From: Spirochaetales bacterium | GTDB taxonomy: Bacteria > Spirochaetota > Spirochaetia > UBA9216 | NCBI GenBank assembly: GCA_003245835.1 | Contig: QKCC01000153.1 | Span: 1 to 42,101, forward strand | Direction of reading: 5' to 3' | Length of the DNA stretch: 42,101 nt | Shown here: in pieces, positions 8,169 through 16,041 of the stretch | How positions within the stretch are numbered: position 1 is the first letter of the stretch | Layout: each line of letters opens with the position of its first letter | The notes under the pieces: model-generated | The model's database searches: none | What the model saw: the letters and a program-made list of their open reading frames with translations, nothing else | Told to the model about the DNA's origin: nothing | Program-made: the position numbers and the translations under genes

Positions 8169-9703
8169 ACGGGGAATATGTACTCGAATTCCGGAAGATC
8201 AGCAAGGATTTTCCGGGAGTCAAAGCTCTTGCCGATGTAAGCATGTCGTTCAAACCCGGCGAAGTACACGCGCTTGTAGGTGAAAACGGAGCCGGCAAGT
8301 CCACACTGATGAAGATTCTGTCAGGTGTTTACCAGCCGTCAGCGGGTGAAATATTCTACAAGGATGAAAAACTCGTACTTCAGAACCCTCACCATGCGCA
8401 GACAGCAGGAATATCGATAATCTTTCAGGAATTCAGCCTGATCAACACACTTGACGTTACCGAGAACGTGTTTCTGAACCGGGAGCCAAGGACTCGGCTT
8501 GGTCTTTTTGACAAGAAGAAAGCTGCGGCTATGACCCGGGAGCTTCTGGATTCGATCGGGATAGAAATCGATATTTCGGCGAAGGTCAGGGACCTGAGCG
8601 TTATTGAACAGCAGACCGTTGAGATTATCAAGGCGCTTTCAATCGACGCGGATATCATAATTATGGACGAGCCGTCGGCGGCACTCTCCGACAAGGAGCT
8701 TACCAAGCTTTTCGGAATAATAAACAAGCTGCGCGAAGACGGAAAAACAGTAATCTATATTTCTCATATGCTCGAAGAAGTATTTTCGATAGCCGACCGC
8801 GTCACGGTTCTGAAAGACGGCCGGGTAATGGCTACCGAGAATGTATGCGACCTGAACAAGGACCAGCTTGTCCGGCTGATGGTCGGACGAGAGATAGGGG
8901 ATATTTACCCGGAACTGTCCGGAAACATCGGCGCAGTTGTGATGGAAGCTGAAGGCCTCTCCAGCGGAAAGCTCCGCGGGGTCAGCATGGATCTGCGCGA
9001 GGGTGAGATCCTCGGAATTGCAGGAATTGCAGGTGCCGGACGATCGGCGCTTGTAGAGACCATTCTCGGGATGAACCCGCTTACATCGGGAAGCCTGCGG
9101 TTTAAGGGAAAACCGGCGGTTTTCAGGAATATCAGGCAGGCAATCGAAGCAGGTTTCTGCTACATTCACAGCGACCGTAAAAACAAGGGAATAATTGCCC
9201 CGGAATCGATCTCGGTCAATACAACCATAACCAATCTCGGCGAATACACCGGCAGATGGCTGATTAAACGGAATGAAGAAACACGTGTTACAAAGCAGCA
9301 GGTTGAGCTTCTGGGGACTAAGGTCGCAAATCTGAATCAGAAGATAGAAGATCTGTCGGGAGGGAACCAGCAGAAGGTGCTGATCTCGCGCGCACTGCTG
9401 AAAAAGCCTGATATCTATGTGATAAATGAACCTACCCGCGGAATCGACGTCGGGGCCAAACACGAAATATACCGGATAATGCGGGACCTGACAGCTCAGG
9501 GTAAATCGATAATAATGGTTTCTTCCGAGCTGCCGGAGGTAATCGGTATGTCGGACCGGATCCTGGTGATGAACCAGGGATTCTCTGCCGGAATACTGGA
9601 TCAGCACAAGAAGACCTACACTGAAGAGGAGATCCTCTCGCTTGCCGTAGGTCATGAGTATCAGCTGCCTGCAGGAGGATGTGACGATGAAGAAGAAGTT
9701 TAA
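8165..9703 (+). CDS. Sugar ABC transporter ATP-binding protein, tandem domains (RbsA/MglA-like)
   Basis: This 512-residue protein has two fused ABC domains. The first has Walker A GENGAGKST near residue 40, an LSVIEQQ signature and Walker B IIIMDEPS. The second has the degenerate Walker A GIAGAGRS normal for this family, then a full LSGGNQQK signature and NEPTRGIDVG. This two-domain organisation is specific to monosaccharide importers of the CUT2 class. It energises transport from the cytoplasmic face of the two permeases. The start overlaps the previous gene by ATGA, and its 3' end overlaps the next gene by 17 bases. A long open frame on the opposite strand here is a shadow of the codon pattern. 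Confidence 0.95.
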   Translation: MNGEYVLEFRKISKDFPGVKALADVSMSFKPGEVHALVGENGAGKSTLMKILSGVYQPSAGEIFYKDEKLVLQNPHHAQTAGISIIFQEFSLINTLDVTENVFLNREPRTRLGLFDKKKAAAMTRELLDSIGIEIDISAKVRDLSVIEQQTVEIIKALSIDADIIIMDEPSAALSDKELTKLFGIINKLREDGKTVIYISHMLEEVFSIADRVTVLKDGRVMATENVCDLNKDQLVRLMVGREIGDIYPELSGNIGAVVMEAEGLSSGKLRGVSMDLREGEILGIAGIAGAGRSALVETILGMNPLTSGSLRFKGKPAVFRNIRQAIEAGFCYIHSDRKNKGIIAPESISVNTTITNLGEYTGRWLIKRNEETRVTKQQVELLGTKVANLNQKIEDLSGGNQQKVLISRALLKKPDIYVINEPTRGIDVGAKHEIYRIMRDLTAQGKSIIMVSSELPEVIGMSDRILVMNQGFSAGILDQHKKTYTEEEILSLAVGHEYQLPAGGCDDEEEV

Positions 9704-10646
9704 ACTGACCGATCCGGGGATTTTCGTCTGGATCCTGCTTGCTGCCATAATTATATTCAGCGTACTGGCCAACCCGGTTTTTATACGGCCGAGAAACCTG
9801 AAAAATGTTTTCCTGATTCAGCCTGTCGGAATGGGGATTGCGTCGCTCGGGCAGGCGGTTGTGATCATCTCCGGAGGCATTGATATGTCAATAGGGGCGG
9901 CAGTGTCGTTCATGACTTCGATAGCCGGAGGGCTTTACCGGGATTTTCCTGAGATCGGCGCGCTTACCGTAATGCTGATCCTTGCCGGGATCGGTCTTCT
10001 GATCGGCCTGGTGAATGGACTGCTTGTTGTGAAACTGAAGATTGCACCCTTCATGGCAACCCTCGCGACGATGTCAGTAATTCAGGGCGGAATATTTATC
10101 TATACCAAAAAAACAATCGGAGGTATTCCGAAGGACTTCAGGGTTCTGTCGGAAGGCACTCTCGGCCCGCTGCCGGTCTGTTTTCTGTACCTATCTGTAA
10201 TCTTTGTGCTGGTTATGGTTATTACCAACCGCTCCCGCTACGGCCGGCATCTTTATGCAGTCGGCGCGAACGAATGGGTTGCATCGATAACCGGAATTGC
10301 GGTGGACCGGGTCAAGCTTTCGGCCTATCTGCTGGGAGGGCTGCTCACCGGGCTTGCATCGATTTTTCTTGCCGGACGGATGGGCGGCGGCGGTCCGCTT
10401 GTCGGAAAGGGATATGAACTCGATACAATAACGGCAGTTGTTATAGGCGGTGTATCTCTTGCGGGCGGCGAGGGGAATGTTGCGGGTGCTGTAGGCGGGG
10501 TGCTGATTCTTACGATATTCAGCAACCTGATGAACATCCTTGATGTGAACCCGTACATCCAGATGCTGCTGAAGGGAATGATCCTTATAATTGCGGTGTT
10601 TTTCTACGCGGCAGGTTCGGCAAAAACAAGGACGGCAGAGGCCTGA
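9687..10646 (+). CDS. Sugar ABC transporter permease (second subunit)
   Basis: This 319-residue BPD_transp_2 permease carries GQAVVIISGGIDMSIG in the first half and GYELDTITAVVIGGVSLAGG near the end, paralogous to the first permease. ATG 9687 is chosen because AGGAGG at 9673-9678 lies 8 bases upstream and the protein then begins with a short basic segment (MKKKFK). An in-frame ATG at 9654 lacks a ribosome site. The ribosome site lies inside the ATPase gene, so translation is coupled. It is the last gene of the importer operon; no convincing terminator was found immediately after it. Confidence 0.9.
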   Translation: MKKKFKLTDPGIFVWILLAAIIIFSVLANPVFIRPRNLKNVFLIQPVGMGIASLGQAVVIISGGIDMSIGAAVSFMTSIAGGLYRDFPEIGALTVMLILAGIGLLIGLVNGLLVVKLKIAPFMATLATMSVIQGGIFIYTKKTIGGIPKDFRVLSEGTLGPLPVCFLYLSVIFVLVMVITNRSRYGRHLYAVGANEWVASITGIAVDRVKLSAYLLGGLLTGLASIFLAGRMGGGGPLVGKGYELDTITAVVIGGVSLAGGEGNVAGAVGGVLILTIFSNLMNILDVNPYIQMLLKGMILIIAVFFYAAGSAKTRTAEA

Positions 10647-10759
10647 GCTGCTTCTGCTGTGTGTTCTCTATCGGCTGTGTGTCGGTTTTTCCGGCTGCAG
10701 CTGAATTTTGTGTAAAAATAACACTTCCGCTTTTTTTCTCATATCTGAATTGTTTCAAA

Positions 10760-10788
10760 TTGACACATTGAAATTGTCCGGATTTATA
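10760..10788 (+). promoter_or_regulatory. Possible sigma-70-type promoter upstream of the small heat-shock genes
   Basis: TTGACA at 10760-10765 and TTTATA at 10783-10788 are separated by 17 bases. The element lies about 140 bases before the first small heat-shock gene, in a 280-base non-coding gap (10647-10926). It could give basal expression beside the sigma-54 element further down. A short TCCGG/CCGGA inverted repeat surrounds the -10 box. Confidence 0.35.
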
Positions 10789-10871
10789 TACCGGAAATTT
10801 TCGCCGGTGTAAAACTAATTTTTAATTCTTTTGCTGGTAAACAATTAAAATCATGCATGTCTCGATGAAAA

Positions 10872-10888
10872 TTGGCACGCTTTATGCT
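10872..10888 (+). promoter_or_regulatory. Sigma-54 (RpoN) promoter for the small heat-shock operon
   Basis: TTGGCACG, four bases, then ATGCT closely matches the sigma-54 consensus TTGGCACG-N4-TTGCT. The invariant GG (10874-10875) and GC (10886-10887) are exactly 10 bases apart. The predicted transcript start is near 10899. That leaves a 28-base leader containing the strong ribosome site AGGAGGT at 10914-10920 before ATG 10927. No CIRCE-type repeat is present. Sigma-54 control would require an enhancer-binding activator, and none is encoded in the window. Confidence 0.72.
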
Positions 10889-10926
10889 TTTATACTAACA
10901 TAAAACATATTTCAGGAGGTGCTGTT

Positions 10927-11385
10927 ATGGCAATCACGAGATGGAAAAAAGAAAAAACCTATGATCCATGGGCAGAATTTAAAAGCCTGCAGGATGAGAT
11001 CAATGAGCTTTTCAACATTGATCGTTATCCGGCATCTACCGGGCTCTTTGACCGGAATGCTTCGCCATCAGTGGATATTATTGAAGACGAGCATAGCTTC
11101 TCTGTTTTTTGTGAACTTCCGGGACTCGAAAAGGAAGACATTGATGTAAGTATTGCGTCAAATGTACTTACGGTCAAAGGAAGCAAGAATGGCGAGAAAT
11201 CGGATGAGGACGGGAAATATTACAAGAAAGAATCCTGGTCCGGAACATTTCAGAGGACCCTGCCGCTGCCGGTCTCTGTAGATGCGGAAAAAATTTCTGC
11301 TGAGCTTAAAGATGGTATTCTGAAGCTGGTCCTTCCCAAAAAAGAAGAAGTCAAACCGAGACAGATTGCGGTTAATGTAAAATAG
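10927..11385 (+). CDS. Small heat-shock protein, Hsp20 family
   Basis: This 152-residue protein has an alpha-crystallin domain at about residues 45-140, preceded by an N-terminal arm with WAEFKSLQDEINELF, typical of class A bacterial Hsp20. The family motif appears as ISAELKDGILKLVLPK, and a C-terminal PRQIAV supplies the I-x-I/V contact used for oligomer assembly. Such proteins hold unfolding proteins in an ATP-independent way in the cytoplasm. AGGAGGT stands 6 bases before the ATG. A second, shorter Hsp20 gene follows after 11 bases, so they are one transcript behind a sigma-54-like promoter. Confidence 0.95.
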   Translation: MAITRWKKEKTYDPWAEFKSLQDEINELFNIDRYPASTGLFDRNASPSVDIIEDEHSFSVFCELPGLEKEDIDVSIASNVLTVKGSKNGEKSDEDGKYYKKESWSGTFQRTLPLPVSVDAEKISAELKDGILKLVLPKKEEVKPRQIAVNVK

Positions 11386-11396
11386 GGGGTAATGAG

Positions 11397-11756
11397 ATGA
11401 ATAACGAAAGGAACAATGTCGGAGAGAAAAGAGTCTACAAAGCCTGCTGTGATATATATCGCGATACCGACAAGGTCGTTTTAAGGCTTGAGATGCCCGG
11501 TGTTTCGAATAAGGACCTTGATGTCAGGGTGAATGAAGATCAGCTGATTATCAGGGGGACAAAAAATCTGAGTAATCAAAACGGAAAATATCTGGTACGG
11601 GAAATCCGTCCCGGAGATTATTACCATGAGTTTACGATAGATGACACCATAGACAGGAACAAAATTGAGGCATCAATTAAGAACGGAGTTGTAACGCTGA
11701 GCCTCAGCATCAGGGAATCTGTTAAACCCAGAAAGATAGAAGTCAAGGCGGGCTGA
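11397..11756 (+). CDS. Small heat-shock protein, Hsp20 family (second copy)
   Basis: This 119-residue alpha-crystallin-domain protein has a much shorter N-terminal arm than its upstream neighbour. It has LRLEMPGVSNKDLDV in the first half, IEASIKNGVVTLSLS as the family motif, and PRKIEV near the C-terminus as the I-x-I/V tail. The two proteins are diverged, so they may form mixed oligomers, as the E. coli IbpA/IbpB pair does; that is inference. GGGGGTAATGAG precedes the ATG, 11 bases after the upstream stop. A large hairpin directly follows the stop codon. Confidence 0.93.
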   Translation: MNNERNNVGEKRVYKACCDIYRDTDKVVLRLEMPGVSNKDLDVRVNEDQLIIRGTKNLSNQNGKYLVREIRPGDYYHEFTIDDTIDRNKIEASIKNGVVTLSLSIRESVKPRKIEVKAG

Positions 11757-11765
11757 GTGTATAGA

Positions 11766-11806
11766 GCGGACCGTCTTCTTTCCCGACCGGAAAAAGTGCG
11801 GTCCGC
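11766..11806. terminator. Hairpin between convergent genes
   Basis: Two 18-base arms (11766-11783 and 11789-11806) pair around a 5-base loop. The outer 8 base pairs (GCGGACCG/CGGTCCGC) are perfect and four mismatched positions lie in the inner part. It lies between the Hsp20 pair and a leftward VOC gene. No clean T-run follows on either strand, so termination efficiency is uncertain. Confidence 0.55.
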
Positions 11807-11810
11807 CGGC

Positions 11811-12260
11811 TTACTCCTTTTCCTGAAGTTCGATTATGTTGTCTTCCGGGTCGCGGGCATAGACAACATGGATCGGACCCAGCCCCGGAATATCTGTTTT
11901 TACGGCCTTTCCGACGATCGAACCGCCGTTTAACAGAATTTTATTAAGGTATGTTCCTATATCATCAACCGAAAAAGCAATATGCGCAAACCCGCCGGTG
12001 TTGGTCTGTTTGAACGAATTTGCAAACATCTCGTCATATTCGAATATTTCAATCGTAGGACCTGTGTCTCCGCAGCCGGGAAGCCTCAGGTGGATGCCCC
12101 TTATGTGTGCGTCTTCAAGTGCGGTCAGATCATCAAGCCATTTTCCGAACAGGTTGCGTTCTGGCTGAACAGGGATACATCCGAAAACTTCGATATAAAA
12201 ATCGGCCAATTCCCGCCAGTTTTCAGAAACGAGGTTAACATGGATAAAACTTATACTCAT
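11811..12260 (-). CDS. VOC (glyoxalase/dioxygenase) superfamily protein
   Basis: This 149-residue protein shows the two beta-alpha-beta-beta-beta modules of the vicinal oxygen chelate fold: ISFIHVNLVSENWRELADFY at the start and GGFAHIAFSVDDI near the middle, ending with VVYARDPEDNIIELQE. Candidate metal ligands are His7, the His of AHIAF and the Glu of IIELQE. Substrates of this family range from glutathione adducts to aromatic rings and antibiotics, and none can be assigned. The ATG at 12260 lacks a clear ribosome site. It lies 46 bases downstream of a leftward transporter gene that another VOC gene precedes. Confidence 0.85.
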   Translation of the reverse strand: MSISFIHVNLVSENWRELADFYIEVFGCIPVQPERNLFGKWLDDLTALEDAHIRGIHLRLPGCGDTGPTIEIFEYDEMFANSFKQTNTGGFAHIAFSVDDIGTYLNKILLNGGSIVGKAVKTDIPGLGPIHVVYARDPEDNIIELQEKE

Positions 12261-12306
12261 GCCGGAATAATATCATATTTTTCCGTAATGAGGTTGAAAT
12301 CCTCTT

Positions 12307-13716
12307 TTAAAAAAGAATTGCTTTTGCGGTCAGAATAATAAGCCCTTCAGCGAGGAACAGCAGAGAAAAGACACCGTTCCAAGAGAAGGCTGCCTTTGCA
12401 GGCGAACAGCCGGCGAATCTTGAGAGCGTAATCAATGTACCGGCAAACGGCGATACGGAATAGGAAACCGCGCTTCCAAGCAGCAGACCGAGTGCAATCA
12501 TCGAGGACTGGTCGGGGATGGCGGAGGAGAGAAGAGTCCCGAGCAGCGCCACACCCATAAACGGGTGAATTCCCGTCAACGAAAGGAGCACAATAAAGGG
12601 TGTGACAATCAGGAAGCTGAAAGACCCCATACTGCCCGCGGCCGAGACTACCCAGTTTTTGATCGTTTCCATAAATGGCGATGCCTGCACGGCTTTTGTA
12701 AAAATCCCCATCGACATGAACAGAATTGCAAGGTCAGGCACGACCATTAGGGACTTGTTCCAGTACTCTCCAAAGTGCTGCCGGATTCCGCCGCCCTTCC
12801 AGTGAAACATTGTCCATACGGCCGCGGTAAGTATACCAACTACAATTACTCTTGCCGAGCCGGAAAAAAGGTGCAGAAGATCAAGTGCTATGATTCCCGT
12901 CAGCAGAATAGCCGCTACGGCTATCAGAACAAATATTTTCCTGTTGTCGCTTTTCCGATGAGCATCGCTGACAGGCTCTTCCATCAGGACTTTTCTTCCT
13001 TTAAGTACCGTCAGCCCTTCGAGCGCAACTGATGTGGCAAAGCCGGCGGCTGTAAGCAGAAGGGCTGCAGGCAGAACATCCAGCCAGTCAGCTCCGGTGC
13101 TCTCCATTACCAGCACGACACTAACTGCTCCGGGGGCCCAGAGCGTGACCAGGGTAAAGCTCCGGCCAATTGCGGTCACAATAAAGCGCTGCGGATCATT
13201 GACCATCTTTTTTATGGGAGTCCCGAAAAATGTGTAGAGCATCGGAACCGTACCGAAGAGCATGAAGCTTCCGACTATATGCGCTATGAAGCTCACAAAA
13301 ATATATAAGGGTGATTCGGACGGGAAACGTCCCTTCAGGTAGCGTTCAAGGCTTTTATCATAACCTCCGGCCCTGATCGGCAGCAGGAATATCTGCAGTG
13401 CAGTCATGATTGCTGCAATTGACAGCATCGAGTTTACACCGCTAAGTATAATCGCCGGATGCAGCCTCTCGCGGACTATAAGAAAAAGCGAAACGGCAAT
13501 GAATAACAGGGCCGGCCGCCGGTAGGATTTTTTTACCAGAGGGATTCCCGATATCAGTACGACAATACCGAGCCAGCCGGTAATTACCGACAGATTAATC
13601 GGCAGTACGGCATCGGCGGTATATGTGACTGCAGCCGCGATGAGGGCTCCGCGGCAGAGGAGCCCGGCAATTCTTATGAAAATGCTGCTGTCTTCAGCTG
13701 ATGCAGTACCCGCCAT
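12307..13716 (-). CDS. Polytopic membrane transporter, ion-transporter-superfamily-like
   Basis: This roughly 469-residue protein has about twelve hydrophobic segments, a short hydrophilic loop in the middle (LKGRKVLMEEPVSDAHRKSDNRK) and two similar halves. The halves carry Gly/Ser/Pro-rich stretches, TLWAPGAVSVVLV in the first and AVSYSVSPFAGTLI in the second. This inverted-repeat appearance with discontinuous helices resembles the ion transporter superfamily of anion and dicarboxylate carriers, but no specific family is recognised. ATG 13716 is preferred: GGAGG lies 9 bases upstream. ATG 13722 is only 3 bases from that site, and a further in-frame ATG stands at 13767. It is flanked by VOC genes transcribed in the same direction. 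Confidence 0.7.
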   Translation of the reverse strand: MAGTASAEDSSIFIRIAGLLCRGALIAAAVTYTADAVLPINLSVITGWLGIVVLISGIPLVKKSYRRPALLFIAVSLFLIVRERLHPAIILSGVNSMLSIAAIMTALQIFLLPIRAGGYDKSLERYLKGRFPSESPLYIFVSFIAHIVGSFMLFGTVPMLYTFFGTPIKKMVNDPQRFIVTAIGRSFTLVTLWAPGAVSVVLVMESTGADWLDVLPAALLLTAAGFATSVALEGLTVLKGRKVLMEEPVSDAHRKSDNRKIFVLIAVAAILLTGIIALDLLHLFSGSARVIVVGILTAAVWTMFHWKGGGIRQHFGEYWNKSLMVVPDLAILFMSMGIFTKAVQASPFMETIKNWVVSAAGSMGSFSFLIVTPFIVLLSLTGIHPFMGVALLGTLLSSAIPDQSSMIALGLLLGSAVSYSVSPFAGTLITLSRFAGCSPAKAAFSWNGVFSLLFLAEGLIILTAKAILF

Positions 13717-13819
13717 TACCATGATCCTCCGTATCTTACCCTGATAATAGCTGAAAGCGACAGGCATTGCTACTATCGGTTTGCAGGCAGGTATCCGGAT
13801 TTTGATTGTTTATTGAATA

Positions 13820-14182
13820 TTATTCCTGAATAAATCCTAACCGGACCCCGTTGGGGTCCCTGGCATAAAACAACCTTAGCCCCCCGGCCGCGGTGACAGG
13901 TTCCATCATTATATCGACCCCGGCGGATTTTAGCTCTTCGAAGCTTTTATTTATGTCGTCTACGGTAAACGAAAGAGAAACAGCGGATCTGGAATTGTCC
14001 ACCGCAGGAAACATTTTGTTCCTGATAACCTCAATTTTGTGGCCGTCTTTTCCGAGGTATGCAATTTCAACATCCGTTTCAGGTGAGTATTTTTTCAGGA
14101 TGCTAAAACCAAGTAAATTCTGATAAAAATCAAGCGTTGTCTGGAATCTTTCGGTTCCTACGGTCGTATATCCGAATTTCAT
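13820..14182 (-). CDS. VOC (glyoxalase-like) superfamily protein
   Basis: This 120-residue vicinal-oxygen-chelate-fold protein has YTTVGTERFQTTLDFYQNLLGF in module one, then EIAYLGKDGHKIEVIRN, SLSFTVDDINKSFEEL in module two and LFYARDPNGVRLGFIQE at the end. It resembles lactoylglutathione-lyase-type proteins, but the first expected metal His is Tyr or Thr here, so catalysis by the classical metal site is doubtful. ATG 14182 is chosen because GGGGGA lies 4 bases upstream; the longer in-frame ATG at 14224 adds an unrelated hydrophobic leader. It is the first gene of a leftward set with the transporter and a second VOC protein. Confidence 0.82.
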   Translation of the reverse strand: MKFGYTTVGTERFQTTLDFYQNLLGFSILKKYSPETDVEIAYLGKDGHKIEVIRNKMFPAVDNSRSAVSLSFTVDDINKSFEELKSAGVDIMMEPVTAAGGLRLFYARDPNGVRLGFIQE

Positions 14183-14349
14183 AAAATCCCCCGCAATTGC
14201 TGACCGCAGAATTATAGAAAACACATGTTAAGAAATTATTAGAAAATTTATATTGGGGGAAGTTTTTCTGAAAAATAAATAAATGATTAAAAAGGTTTTT
14301 ATACAGGCTGACAGTTGCGTTGGACAGTGTAATACATTAGCTTTAAAGT

Positions 14350-15936
14350 ATGACAAGTAAGAGCCTGTCGATGACAGGTCTTCTTCTATTTGTATTATTT
14401 CCGCTGTTTTCCGGGCCTGTTGATCTTACTTCGGCAGAAAGGTCCTGGCTTGAAGAACATCCTGTGATAAGGCTTGGCGTCGGAACCAGTTTTCCGCCGA
14501 TTCAGTATGTAACAACGGAAAACGGACAATATCAGTTTCTGGGAATTACCAGCGATTATCTTGACCTCATTTCGTCAATGCTGGGGGTCGAGTTTGAAAT
14601 ACAATACGGAATAACATTCGCCGAAGCCCTCGAGAAGGGGCGTAACCGTGAAATCGACATGTTTCCATGTTTAGCCTACAGTACCGAACGCGATACCTTT
14701 CTTGATTTCACCGAAGGGTATCTTGAAAACCCGATTGTTATATTCGCAAATGAAGACGCGCCCTTTATCAGCTCTGTTCAGGATCTTTCAGGACTCAGAG
14801 TTGCTGATGTAGAGGCACTCTATATTTATAAAGAGCTTAAAAGAGATGTGCCGGGCATAGATTTTGTTTTCACGGACAATGCGGAAGAATGTCTTGAGGC
14901 AGTCGCCTTCGGACGGGCTGACGCCAACGTTGCCGGCTTAATATTCGGAAGCTATATAATCAGGAAGAACAGCTGGACCAATATCAAGGTCGCTGCTCCT
15001 TCCGATTATCCAAACACTGTATTCAGAATGGCAGTCAGGGACGACTGGAATGAATTTTGTACCATCCTGAACAAAGCCCTTGCTGCCATCGATCAGCAGA
15101 CGAAAAATGAAATAAACCGGAAATGGATTGCTGTCCGCTATGAATACGGAATAAGCAGTCAGGATGTCATCAGAAGAACCGGTTTGACTGCCGGAATATC
15201 CGCCGCAGTTCTTGCAGTGATTATGATTTGGGTATTCAGACTTCGCATGGAAATAAAAAGACGCAGGCAGGCGGAAGTTTCGCTAAGTGCGAGCCGTGAA
15301 CAGCTCAAACAGTCCGTCAGGGAAAAGGATCTTCTGATGCATGAAGTGGAACACAGGATCAAAAACAATCTCAGCCTCGTCTCAAGCATGCTGCAGCTGC
15401 AGGCCTCTGAGTTAAGGGATCCGATCGATGCCGAGAAGATTCAAACCGTAGCTGTCAGGCTGCAGTCCATGATAATTCTGCACGACAAGCTTTCAACCTC
15501 AGGCGATATGACGGGTGTTGATGTCGAAGACTATATGAGTGAATTGATCGAGGGGATAATTTCATCCCGGGATGACACAAGCAGCAAAATTGAAATACGA
15601 TGGCAGGCGATTGAACGTAAATTCCCTTCAAGAGTGATCATTCCGCTGGGTCTTATTATAACCGAGCTTGTAACAAATGCATATAAATATGCATTTCCGG
15701 ACGGCTCCGGAGGTATAATCAATATTGTATTCGGGGAAGATCAGCCGAATCATTTTATTTTGAGAGCGGAAAATAACGGTGTTCCTCTTCCTGAGGAATT
15801 TGATATAGCCAAGGCTGGAACCCTCGGGCTGAACCTTGTGCAGGGCCTGGCTGAGCAGATCGGCGGCAGTCTGAGTATTATAGGATCACCTCACCCGGTG
15901 TTTACAATCAGTTTTGGAATAGAAGCTGCCGAATGA
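14350..15936 (+). CDS. Sensor histidine kinase with periplasmic family-3 solute-binding domain and HisKA_2 core
   Basis: This 528-residue kinase opens with a signal or anchor segment (to about residue 25). A single solute-binding-protein family 3 domain follows (about 30-265) with the usual motif LAYSTERDTFLDFTEGY. A transmembrane helix spans about 278-298, then a short coiled linker. The kinase core is of the HisKA_2/HWE-like class, with phospho-acceptor His335 in EVEHRIKNN and an ATPase domain with ITELVTNAYKYAFP. The sensor belongs to the amino-acid or opine binding type and is homologous to the triplicated domains of the large hybrid kinase at 21377. No response regulator gene is adjacent. 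Ribosome site before ATG 14350 is weak. Confidence 0.9.
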   Translation: MTSKSLSMTGLLLFVLFPLFSGPVDLTSAERSWLEEHPVIRLGVGTSFPPIQYVTTENGQYQFLGITSDYLDLISSMLGVEFEIQYGITFAEALEKGRNREIDMFPCLAYSTERDTFLDFTEGYLENPIVIFANEDAPFISSVQDLSGLRVADVEALYIYKELKRDVPGIDFVFTDNAEECLEAVAFGRADANVAGLIFGSYIIRKNSWTNIKVAAPSDYPNTVFRMAVRDDWNEFCTILNKALAAIDQQTKNEINRKWIAVRYEYGISSQDVIRRTGLTAGISAAVLAVIMIWVFRLRMEIKRRRQAEVSLSASREQLKQSVREKDLLMHEVEHRIKNNLSLVSSMLQLQASELRDPIDAEKIQTVAVRLQSMIILHDKLSTSGDMTGVDVEDYMSELIEGIISSRDDTSSKIEIRWQAIERKFPSRVIIPLGLIITELVTNAYKYAFPDGSGGIINIVFGEDQPNHFILRAENNGVPLPEEFDIAKAGTLGLNLVQGLAEQIGGSLSIIGSPHPVFTISFGIEAAE

Positions 15937-15993
15937 TAATCGCTTCAGTGTGAAGACCTGCTCTTTACCATTGCAGGATCTGGATTAAAACAG

Positions 15994-16014
15994 GGGCTTC
16001 CTTTCCGGAAGCCC
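15994..16014 (-). terminator. Terminator of the 5'-nucleotidase gene
   Basis: GGGCTTCC and GGAAGCCC (8 perfect base pairs) flank a 5-base loop. On the minus strand the stem is followed by CTGTTTT, so it suits the leftward nucleotidase gene. The rightward kinase gene, ending at 15936, could share it, but no T-run follows on that strand. Confidence 0.65.
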
Positions 16015-16041
16015 GCATGCCTGTAATTATTACAGAAATAC

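Noticed and set aside
8639..9772. 377-codon open frame on the minus strand opposite the sugar importer ATPase and permease
   Set aside because: The plus strand carries unmistakable ABC motifs in the same place; the minus-strand translation is rich in Cys, Arg and His with no domain and is a shadow of the codon bias.
10647..10759. Possible terminator after the importer operon (GGCTG/CAGCC-like segments)
   Set aside because: The complementary segments are short, interrupted and not followed by a convincing T-run at the right place.
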